From contig NC_064548.1 in the NCBI RefSeq assembly GCF_023856365.1, positions 16,227,642 to 16,291,641 of the forward strand: a DNA stretch of 64,000 bases, written 5' to 3'. The notes beneath the pieces are model-generated. The model was given only the letters and a program-made list of their open reading frames with translations. It searched no databases and was not told where the DNA came from. Source of the DNA: Brienomyrus brachyistius. Its lineage: Eukaryota > Chordata > Actinopteri > Osteoglossiformes > Mormyridae. The position numbers were made by a program, and so were the translations under genes. Below, in pieces: positions 1 to 10,700 of the stretch (position 1 is its first letter; every line of letters starts with the position of its first letter).

Positions 1-288
1 AAATGCACTAAAATGATGAAACCTTGCAGCTGATAAATCCAATGTATTAACTGACAGTCTTAACTAAATCAGCGGATCAAAGTCTGATGCAACGGTGGCA
101 TTGAATAATTTTAATAAAATACTGATTTTACAGTGTTTTACCTGAGTCTGCATGTGCCACACTTTAATACTGCCAAAAATGTAAAAAAAAAAAAAAAAAA
201 AAGCAAACACAGGACACAGATTCACACTCAGACACAATCACGTTCAATCAATCATGAATAAATATTAGACAAGTGTTACTATTATAAT

Positions 289-294
289 TTTATT
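289..294 (-). terminator. COA5: Candidate COA5 polyadenylation signal
   Basis: AATAAA on the minus strand, about 95 bases after the COA5 stop codon, so the 3' UTR would be short. No transcript evidence. The rest of 1-389 is AT-rich 3' flank with an A-tract near 183-202 and no other feature I can support. Confidence 0.5.
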
Positions 295-389
295 AAGCTA
301 TTTACTAATGAATAAAAAGATCATGTTGCTTTCAAATTGTTTTATATACATTGTTATGTACAATTACACATCCAGTTATTCTCTTCCCA

Positions 390-912
390 TTAGTAACCCT
401 TTCTGCCCCTGAATCGTGATCTGTTATCCAGCTGGAAATAAGGAGAGAAAAAAAACGTCATTTTCAGTTTTTTCCCCTCTTTCTTTTTAGGGCTTGCAAT
501 TGCTGTAAGTTAATGTCTTGGTTTTTCTGGTGGAAATATCCCCCAGCATGAAAACGCGATCCGTGTACCTACCATGGACCTCTTGCATTCGAAGAACGAC
601 ACCTGCAGACTTTTGCAGTGACCTTCTTTCAAACATTGGCTTGGCTTCTTCCCCTCCTACGGAAAAAAAGTTATCTTAGCCAGGACGTGAAATTAATGAA
701 AGGCTTGGGAAACAACATTCCACTCATCACGAGTAACCAGCTTTAGTGATTAGTAGAATTAATGTAGTAACATTGCAGCAGTCAGGAAAGCAATTCAACT
801 ACAGCCGTACCTTGATAACACAGTCGTGCTGAAGGAGACACGTTTTTAAGTCTTCTCTGACACCCGCACACGCTTTGTTATCATCTTCTTTATCTTCGTA
901 ATATTTGGGCAT
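390..912 (-). CDS. COA5: Cytochrome c oxidase assembly factor 5, three coding exons
   Basis: Small mitochondrial protein needed for assembly of respiratory complex IV. Coding exons on the minus strand are 912-811, 656-573 and 431-390. All joins are phase 0 with GT donors (GTACGG, GTAGGT) and TAG/CAG acceptors. The product is 75 aa; the human protein is about 74 aa. It starts MPKYYEDKEDD, the family start, and ends in FRGRKGY. Cysteines 15 and 25, and 48 and 58, form two CX9C motifs (with Cys31 and Cys42 between them), as expected for a CHCH-fold protein of the intermembrane space. There is no signal peptide or membrane segment. All three exons are intact. The next gene on the same strand is MGAT4A, about 3.8 kb upstream of this start. 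Confidence 0.94.
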
Positions 913-3020
913 TTTGTCAGATTAGAAAAATGAGAATATCTTAATAAATATGATCCTTGTCATGAAACTTCTGAAGCTGTATCCAGCAATCATGCGAACG
1001 TAATGAAAGACTTCTTCGACTGAATTAGTAAATGTCCTTAGCTGTAGGAAACGTGCCTGCTGCCACCTACTGCACTGGAGGTGGAATCAACCTGCCCTCT
1101 CGTTTCACCATTTTGTTTTTCACTGTTTTTTCGGACTCTTTTCAAAACAACATACAATCAGGGTCGCAGGCAGCTATGAGGTCATCGAGGTCCGGACCAA
1201 CGTAATTTTTAGGAGCTAAAAATAATATCTGAAGCCAAATATTCACCTGCATAAAAATAGCGTAACTAACGTTTCACATAACTGATTACTTTAATAAACA
1301 GACAGCCTATGAAGGGGTCGGTATCAATAACGTGATTACGAGACCCACCCCCTTGTACCTGACCTCACTATTTTTAAAACCCTGGCTACGGCCATGCACA
1401 CAATAGAGAATAGTGGTTTTCTTCCCCGACTATTCCTATGTTACAATATTTTCATTGCAATATACAGCAGAGAAATCATATAACAGTGCATTCACCTGGT
1501 TATAAAATAAATCTGAATTTCTAACGGTTTTACATCCGTCGCGAAATGCTCCATTCTACATTGATTTAGTGCTGAGCATGTTACTCTCTGTATGTTTACT
1601 TTTTTGCCACCAGAATCCACAACGGGAGACTGTAAGCCACTAAAGCAGTAATGCTCAGACCTTTCCAATTGTATGGTATTTATTTACCCGCTAGAACACA
1701 AGCTGGCATTGCCTTATTTTTATATTTATGTGTAGATTTCTAAACGTTTTACAGAAGTCTTACTACAAAATGTTGGTAAATTAAAGTGAATGATTTATAA
1801 AAATATAGACCTATAGTTCTTTTATATGTGTATAGATTCTTTTTAACTCAAACAGAAGTGGAGATTTCAGATCCAGAGACTACAAATCCAAACCAAGATT
1901 TTGTTTCAACCAGCCAGTTACCTTTAAAGAGTCACAGTGACAGAGTGCTCGACTCCAAGTTACAGCAGATTTCATCTGTTCAGGTGATTGAGCTTCAGTG
2001 GTGTGAGTTTCAGCAACCCACAAAATCTAGTTTATGGGACTCAGAGCGATGCTCTACCCTATTACGAATCATGAAGTATTCTCGGGAATGTCAAGCGTAT
2101 CATGACTTTGTATTTGTACTTCAACATCTTATATCGCCGTGGATTATTATACGCTTTGTCTAGCTTGTTATTTCAGCGTTTATAGTATGTGCAGGCTTGC
2201 TCCAGCTTTATTTTGTAGTAGTTTTCTGGCACCATCTGGTGGTGCTATATGCGAAATATGTCACTTGACAAATCATTTGTGTGTATGGGGCAACTTGAGG
2301 GAAACAACGGCATTTTTACTGAATTGCTCAGTGTGTAGTTCAGACTGTTAACCTTCCACTCATGGGTTTGAGACTGGCCAGAGGTCAGCCTCATCTCTTT
2401 ATTTTTATTCGCTGGATGTCTGTTTCCCCAGTGTTTTGTTGTTTTCTGTTTTGTCTCCCAGTTATATATTTGCACTGATTGTGTTATGTTCGCTTCTGGT
2501 CATGTTTATATTTTGGTTCCATGTTAATCAGCTCGGTGCAGTAATTCCTAGTGTGTGGTTAGTGTTATCTAGTTTCAGTGTTTGTAGAAATCCCTAGTTC
2601 TGTGCTTGTTAATTGTTCCACCTGTTGCTCGTTGCCCTGCTCATTTGGTGATTGGTTAATTTGATTATGATTTACACCTATCCTTTGTTAGCCCCGGTTT
2701 TCATTCTGTATTTCTGTAACAAAGATTAAAGTACGGTACGGCAGTACGGTAGCTCAACTCGACAGAACACCAGTCCCGTTGGAGTAGGACTGGCTGCAGT
2801 ACATCACATGAACCTCTAGATGTCCCTAAAAGGATATCATTGAATTGACTAGATCGCAATAAGTATAACATCTGAGTAAAAATCAGAAAGATATGCAGAA
2901 GAAAGTACATGATAAAATTTTTGGTGAAGTAGTTGGTGTTGCTTGAATAAGGCCAGTTCAATTTAAATTTCAAAAACGTTAAAGCTCACAGACCGCACTA
3001 CTCGTGTAAAGATTTTTCAG
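913..3020. other. COA5-MGAT4A intergenic region, no gene recognised
   Basis: About 2.1 kb holding the COA5 promoter (unmapped, just above 912) and old repeat DNA. No exon of UNC50, the gene expected here by comparison with human, could be found on either strand. From about 2340 to 2750 the sequence is T/G-rich with recurring TGTTTTGT/TTGTTA words that look like an old interspersed repeat; the class is not determined. The short open frames here have no recognisable domain. Confidence 0.5.
1850..1965 (+). repeat. Partial copy of the GCAGAGGTGG inverted-repeat element
   Basis: The run starting ACAGAAGTGGAGATTTCAGA and continuing through CCAAGATTTTGTTTCAACC to AAAGAGTCACAGTGACAG matches, diverged, the left arm of the element at 63028-63131 and the reverse complement of its right arm at 63401-63472. 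The right end of this copy could not be located. It explains the open frame over 1828-2163, which is therefore not taken as a gene. Confidence 0.6.
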
Positions 3021-4741
3021 TTTATTTGAAAGCTGTATCCCAAAATGTGGACGTGGGAGGGAAGGTGAAGGACTTAACTTATCAGCGGTGGGCTGAGAGA
3101 ATCTCCGTGAAATACAGTCGGGTGTGTCGGCACAGGGTGTCCACTAATCAAACCAATGTTAATATCCGAAGAACACGGCTATAGACATTTGTGCTTTTCT
3201 TGATCAGTACAAACATTAAAAATGTTGATAAGCTGCCCATACTCTAATTTACATGTAAACTCGTTTAACCTGCAGATAGGCCTTATAAATGTCAATGCAG
3301 TTTACAGTCAACGTTCCACCATTAAAACTGCTTCACACTTATGACAGTACATGCAAGGCAGAATGCACTGCTGGAGTTACTAGCAAAAAAAAAACATTCT
3401 GAAAAATATGATCAGACTTGCAGTTTTGGTCATGACTTGTCATGGAATGTAACAGGAATTAAAAATGCTTACAATTAGATTTAGAAAAAATTACAGGCAG
3501 CGTGGAGACAATAAAACTGGTGATATGAATCATTTTCTCATTCAGAGCAGAAAAGTATACAACAGCACATGTGTGAATGGCACGACTGTCATTAAGTGAT
3601 TAAAGACCTCATTACACTTACTAGGTAGTGTCTGAAATGGTCTCTACGCGAACTGTGGTTTAACATGCTCTCATCAATAGTATACAGAAAAATCAGACAC
3701 TACCTTTAAGAAAGTTAAGTTTAAGCAAAACACTTTACAAACTTTACACATTAAAAAATTTGATATGACTATTTATACTATACAATTAAAATACATTATG
3801 TTCATTTGTCCTGATAATATATCCCTTCCGTTGAACACACTGAACTGCAGGCTATGCCTAAATTCTGCTGTTTCTTAAATTACGTAAATGAAAATATTGA
3901 TACCATAAAAAGGCAGGTACATCACATTAACACAGAAGTATAAAACACCTCCCAGTTCACATTATCTTTGCATACTATTAGCTTTCTGAACATGTACAAA
4001 ATATCAAATGCTAGCCCCCCCCCCCCCCCCCCCCCCCAAAAAAAAATAAAAAAAAGGTTTGAGCCATTACTGTAACACTTTGGTGAAAAACCCTACTGCC
4101 ACTTCAGGTGCAAATTGCATGGAACTGATCAGTTACTTTTGCAAACTAAACACAAAATTATCAAAAAGGAAAAAAAAAAACAGTCCTTGTGTTTGTTTTT
4201 CAGTACCTCCACTTTTCTGAAAAAGGCAGTAATCAGTATGCAGACAGTCATGTGTTTATACAATAGGACCCAGTCTGCTAGTCTGAAAGCTGTCCAGGTA
4301 CTTTCCCTGCACATATAGATGAGGGTGTGACATGGAACATACAGCACTTTAGTCCACCAAACACAGCGGGTTCATGCATTTGCTAGTGACGGGCAAATGA
4401 AACTTCATGAACCATTTGCTGCACTTTTTAAGCCCACTAGATGGCGATCTTGGTTTGCTGTGGGGCATGCTTAAAGCCTTACTACGAACAGAGAGCACCA
4501 TCTAGTGGGGTCAGAAAATACAGCAAATAGTTCATGAAACTTCATTTGGCCATCACCAGCATTTGTCTCTGAGCTGCAGCAACATTTCCGCCACTGTGGA
4601 AATGCTTCTCTGTCCATTTACGTGCTTGTCGTTCTGCTGCCAGTTGTCATGACGAATCCTTGAGGTAGAGTGACGTCACCAGGATTGGTGGAGCTTTCTG
4701 CCCAATCACCATCACCGCTGATTATCGTAATGCCACCCCCT
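3021..4741 (-). other. MGAT4A: Probable MGAT4A 3' untranslated region
   Basis: The stretch after the MGAT4A stop is AT-rich without exons. A minus-strand AATAAA at 3021-3026 is a candidate distal polyadenylation signal, giving a 3' UTR of about 1.7 kb. It includes a poly-C/A-rich tract at about 4014-4055 and the miniature transposon at 4384-4558. The UTR end is inferred only from the signal. Confidence 0.4.
4384..4558. mobile_element. hAT-like miniature inverted-repeat element, copy 1
   Basis: A 175-bp palindromic element. The left end TAGTGACGGGCAAATGAA matches the reverse complement of the right end (TGGTGATGGCCAAATGAA). Both arms continue into a CATGAAC..TTTGCTG segment and a central CACTAGATGG/CCATCTAGTG pair. 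It is flanked by an 8-bp near-perfect direct repeat, gcatttgc at 4376-4383 and gcatttgt at 4559-4566, the duplication length of hAT elements. It encodes nothing. A second copy is at 13326-13478. Confidence 0.78.
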
Positions 4742-7700
4742 TTAATGGCGAGGTAGCTTCTTGATGTGAATCTGCAAAAGGACGTGAGCAAATGTATACA
4801 TGTTATTACATTCAATCTCACCTCTAAGAACCAATATGGTTTAGAACCATGTGCCCATAATCAGATGGATGCCAGTTCAAATCCCATAGTTGGCAGAGTG
4901 ATTTCAAAGTTGGACCCCGGAGGAATTACTTTAAGGACTGGCTGAATCTGCTCTCTCAATTGTATGCTGCTTTGGATAAACGTGACTGGAAAATAATTGA
5001 ATGTATGTTCCCAGCTCAAAGAGCATACTGGTGAGAAAGGGTGAATGTGACCGTCACAGAGTCCTTCCACAGGTCGAAAGGGGAGTGGGGCTGACCTCAT
5101 TCAGAATAACCCAAAAAGAGGAGTTCTTGGTCATGGTGAGACGCAATGCCGCCACAGGGTTAAAGATAGGGTCTACCACAGCTTCTGCCAAGCCCTTTGT
5201 AAACTGACCTGGGGGGCGACACACAAGCACATGGTACGTGATTCACAATGTATGAAAGCTGTTTACTGAACTTCAGCACCACAGCCCAATTTAAAAAATA
5301 AAATTCTGTTGGTTTCTAACAGAATTAAAGTACCTACATTATTTTTGTATTTAATTTGAGAGCAGATTTATTGCAAACGCTTGCCTAAAATGGTCTTAAT
5401 TTGTTTAATGTACTTAGACTGCAGGTAATATTTAACTTTTTTATGCAAACTTTACATGCAAAACACTAGTAGAAGGGGGTGTTATCTTTTGAGCTTTTTT
5501 GTTATAACTCTGATAAAATATGGGTCAGATTTTTGTGCTGAAAGTTCCCCAGAAGCTCACGATTCAGAATCACTTTGGTGTAGCAAATTCAGACACAGCT
5601 GGAAAGGCCTTCAGCTCACTCACCAATAATGTAAAATTTGTCTTCTGTTCGTTTATATTTGTCTTCTATCTGCAGTTCCTTGTCCTACATTGGATCAATA
5701 CAACAAGCAAAAATTACTTTCTTATTATGGATATGTCACTATGTACACAGTGTGACAGACCATATATCATAGACCATATGAACCTTACAACAAAGTTGGC
5801 TAAGTAACAGGATTTGAACCTGTGGTTCAAAATAAGCCTCAAACATTAGCCATGCATATCAAATTATACAACACTCTGGGTTTCTGTGTTAAACTGTGCA
5901 TGTGTTTTTAAAAGCTTTAATGTGCTTCTGCAATAATCAGCAAATAAACCAATGTAAATATTTATTGATTAATAGTAAAAAAAAAAAAAAAAACGTCATT
6001 AGGTATCGTAAACAAAACAACATTAGAGTATGATTTATGATTTGAAGAATGGCGGAAATACATGGTCCAGGTGCGGACGAGGGCGTCTAGAGAACCCAGT
6101 GAGGAGCAATAACCTCAGGGTGTCCCGTGTCGGGGGCTATTTTTGGGAAGAAAACAGCACTCACTTCCCGTCTGACAATCAAGAAGAGTGTAACTAATGA
6201 CCAAGTCAGAAAAACACGGACTGCCCAGTGACACTAAGGACAGGCTGAAGAGTCGGTGCTGATACACTGACACCTCGGGGCCCAAAGTCACAAATTGAGT
6301 TTCACGATAACATTCGTAGACATCCAAAGCAGTGTGTGTGGTGTTTACATAGGCATTATGTACCCATCTTATAAGAACCATGTCAAGAGTGTAATGAGCA
6401 ACATATTTTCAGCCTCTTCGTACTTCACTGTTTGAAAAAAAACTGAAACTGAAACTATCTGACATTTAGACCCTTGAGGATAATTTTAAACATGCAACGC
6501 TGGATGTGTTTAGAATGTTTCTTTTTTTGTTTTTCTTAGATCTCCTGTGTCTATGTTCCGTCCCTGACGTGCCCCACAAAGCCGTCTGTGGTGGCCAGGC
6601 ACCGGGAACCCAGATTAGATCATATTCCGTCAGATGACTGCTCTACACCACCGATTAGTGAATGATTTACGGAGACAAACAAATAACCCTCATGGCCAAA
6701 ATCTGCTCCATCTCGGGGGCATCGTGCTGGTCTTTTGAGCTGGCGTTGGTGTTATGCATTGACCAGAGAGAAATGAGGTAGCCGTTCCGAATTAGCAAAA
6801 TTTTTAAATACTGTTTTAAATTTTAAAACATTTGTTTTTTAAAAAAAGCTTATTTTTTCCCTCACCGAGAATGGTAAGACCTCAATGCTGGTATTTTCTA
6901 TCTGGTCTCCAGGATGCTCCTCATTTCCGCTGCGAAACAGGTACCTGTCGATCAAGATCAGTCATGTGGGCAATTACTGGCTCACACAAGTACACTCTTA
7001 CTGAAACACACATATACCCACAGTCACAGAAAGCAGAAGCTCTCCCACATCATATACAATCAAAACTATTAATTAAGCTCCACACAGTTATGTAAATATA
7101 ATGAATTTGCATTTAATTTACCCTATAAATGATACTACTGAAGCTGTACTGGTCTGAAGCTGTACTGGACTGAAGCTATACTGAAGCTGTTTGAGGAATG
7201 CCAGCAGCACGATGCCACAAGCAGGAAGTGTTCATCCTGGATTCTGCGTCCCGGTTCACAGCAACCTCTAATTCCACACAGATACACCTCTGTGTGTGTC
7301 TCCCACTGAGGGCCGAGTCTGGGCTCTCCCCCTCCCTTACTGCTATTTTTCCAAGCGTGTGGGGTTTTTTTGCAGGTCTGCTCCAAGGCCCCCCACTCCC
7401 ACAGCGAGTAAAGAGTTGCAGTGTGTGCCTCTCCAAGCAAACATTCTGCCTTCGTCCTTCACTGCTCAGAGGTGTCAGTTCAAAAGCATCGGTCCCGTTT
7501 CCAGCATTTTCTCACCACACTGTTGCCATCTGCTGCTTTTCTGGAAATGACTGAACTCTAACACTGCCTGCCTCTACAGCCCCTGCAATGCAGATTTTAA
7601 GCTCTGTCTGTGCCAGCTTGTTTTTGCCTGTCAGTATTACCAGTATGACTGTCACATTCCATTACATTCATCTGCTGAGGTGATACTTTTATTCAAAATC

Positions 7701-10700
7701 CATCCTTTTCAGTAACAGCTTGTTAACTGTAGGCTCACAGTGGACCTCGATCCAGCTCCCAGGAAAGCTGGGGAAACAGGCAGGAGATGCTAGTCCATGT
7801 CAAGATGGGCACTCACATACTACGGGCATTTTTTGAGCTTTGGGGAGAATTGTTTTCTTCAGTGTCACTATAGCTGAGTCCCACCCAGAACATGGATCAG
7901 CAATCTTTGATTTCATGTCTTTAAATGCCATATTGTCCAGAGCTGACATACGAGGCATCCAACTTCCAGGTACAGAAGGAAGTAACTTTATTGATTAACA
8001 GGGAGGCTCATGGTAGTTTTACCTACACAAAAAAAATGATTGGGTCAGAGAGATAACCAATCAGATTATAGAGAAAGTGGGTCCAAGCAACTGCAGGAGT
8101 CAGGACCAACCAGTCAGATGTCTTGGTACCGCCTCCTCTACAATCTTATTGGTTTTCTCATCAGTCATTGTCATTCTCATCAGTTTCTCATTGGTCATTT
8201 TTCATACTACCCTCAGAACATTTTTGTGTAAGTAAAACTTCCATGAGCAGCAGAGAGGATGAAGCAAGACATAAACCTTTCATGGTGTCACCCATGTTGA
8301 CGCTGAATTCTCCATCCCTACCATGCATAGATTTGTTCTGACGCCCCAAATCAGTTGCAGTGACCCAAGTTAGACATCTGAAGCTTACTCCAGCAGAACT
8401 ATGTCTACTCCTATGTCCTCCTTGATGCTCTCACTCACCGTTCAATACTAACAGGCTGGTCAAACTTAAAGACAATGTAGTCACCCGCCAGAGGAGCGGT
8501 GGCCCAGAAGTAGTCTTCACCCAGATAGCTTTTCTCCAAAGTATGACCTTGGTAGATCTTCATGGATGTGAAAAGCTCTGCAGGCGGATTCACGTGCATC
8601 TTGTGGAGTGGCGGTTTCAGGAAGTCTTTATCCTGGGAAGAACAAGAGGGGTAATTAAGTTTAGCTGTAGTAAACAGATAAAGAGTGGACGCTGCAACTA
8701 TGGTTTGCTGGAAACTGAAGTAGACACCTACAGCTCTGATAGTAGGTTGAAATACATCTTGTCTACACAGGAATTATTGACTCCAGTGTAACGACATCAA
8801 AGAAACTGGATCCGCCCAGTAGCAACATTCTAGGACACAAGTATACAAAAATGTGTCTACATGCTTAGCTGAAAATCAATATAGCTGCTTTAAATGCACA
8901 TGGCTTCTCCAAGGCTGACGAGAGCATGAATGGAGTTAGTCAGTGGTGAGAGGTGGAAAGTGAATCATACTGTCAATTTCTGGATTTTTCCCGTTAGGGA
9001 GGAGTGCAGCCCGACGTGCTGGAAAAGGGACGGTCTGAAGCGTATCCGAAGGCTGGACTTCTGTCTCTCACAGTGCTTCTGCAGAGATGGAAAGGAATAG
9101 AGAAGCAGAACAGGGGAGCATAAGTGAAAGACCTTTAACCGAGGCATCAGGTAAACATGAGTATTGGTCTAAACATGCAAAGTCAGGGCTGTTCTTTCAG
9201 GTATCTCCATCATAAGTCTTTTCTATAATATGAAGACAGTTTCCAGGTCGCTCTACGGGAGACTTTCTTTCCTTATGATGTCCCTCCTGGAACTGATGGA
9301 GCTGATTCAGTTTTTACTGAATTATTATTAAAGATCTTGAGGACTGCGACAGTTTTCATGGCACCGGGTTTTATATCTTGGCTTGTTTAATGCTGACACT
9401 CTGGAGCCTGCTGGGATTTTCTTCCTACATTGATTCTGGCTGACACCACCAAGCACAAGCCAGGCTCATTTTCCCAGAGACTGACACTTGTTTACACCAT
9501 GATAGTAATGGTGTGAGAACACGGTGTCTCTACGGGTCGTGCTGTCGACTCACAGTAACAGGCTACAGGCCCCTTGTCCCTGCATGGTGCCCTGGTGTCT
9601 CAGAGTGTGTACTTGAGTGTGTATGTGTGTCTGTCTGTCTGTCTGTCTTTCTGTCTGTCCTGTGATGCACTGACTCACTCTCCAACATGCACCTGCTGCA
9701 CCTTTAAAAAAACAAGATTAGGCTTTAGTCAACTGCAAGAATAATTTTCAGATAAAATCACTGTTATCAGACTGCCTTCTGGCTGCTGCTAAGGCATGCA
9801 AGCAAAAGCACAAACAATGCACGTTTAAAACGTGTTATTTCGGTTCATTAAAATACTCCAGAGTTTGTGTTTCGCACTACTCAGTGGTATGTTCGTTTGC
9901 AAGGAAAACTACACCGTTGCTCATCTACACATAAAGCTATCGCTGTCTAATTACAAGGCTCTTCCTTCAAGAGCAACATGCTCTTCCAACATTTCTGTAC
10001 AAGAAAATCAGTGGCAGATGCAAAACGATGTGTAACTGTCTTATGTTCTTGCTTCCTACACGTCCTGGGATACACCCCAAATCAAGACAACCCTAAATGG
10101 AATAGTGATTACTGGAAACATGTTAATTTCTTGTACAGTACCTGGGCATAGCCAGTGCACTTATCTAAAGGCCAGGCTTGCTGAAGCCACGTCACGAGAT
10201 GCTCTGCTAATAAAGAGTTTGTCTGGAGCAGGGCAGACTACAGGCCTTTGGGCTTCTCAACTCCTGCCACATGTTTTTCCAGCATCACTCATGGCAACGC
10301 TGAGGATGGAGGCAGGAAGGGAGAGAAAAGGAACACAGGAGTTCCATTCATAAGGCTTTTGCTGGGCAACCACTTAAGATCCTCCATCTCTACTCATGAT
10401 TAGGCTTTTTGGTGGTACTGTTTCGGCACACAAACTTTCATAGGTTATTAGGTAGCACTTTACTTCAATGGCACATATAATACAGCATTAAACTGTTACT
10501 TATGCATTAATTAACCACAAACTAAGTTTTAGTTACATACTGGTCTCATGTAAATTAATCATCTTTAATTAATCGTGACACGTTTAATCTCAAGCAGTTA
10601 CTATATTTGATTCCATATCTGTTAATTCTGTAAATATTTGTGAACTACTGAAGGAACTACGGAAGGAACACGTCATGTATACCACAAGTGAAGTGCTGAT

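Noticed and set aside
913..4700. A UNC50 gene between COA5 and MGAT4A
   Set aside because: Expected from human order, but no open frame on either strand resembles its conserved membrane segments.
6115..6381. Minus-strand open frame as the missing MGAT4A exon 13
   Set aside because: No similarity, and its edges do not fit phase 0 in and phase 1 out. The 46-nt exon at 5624-5669 fits both.
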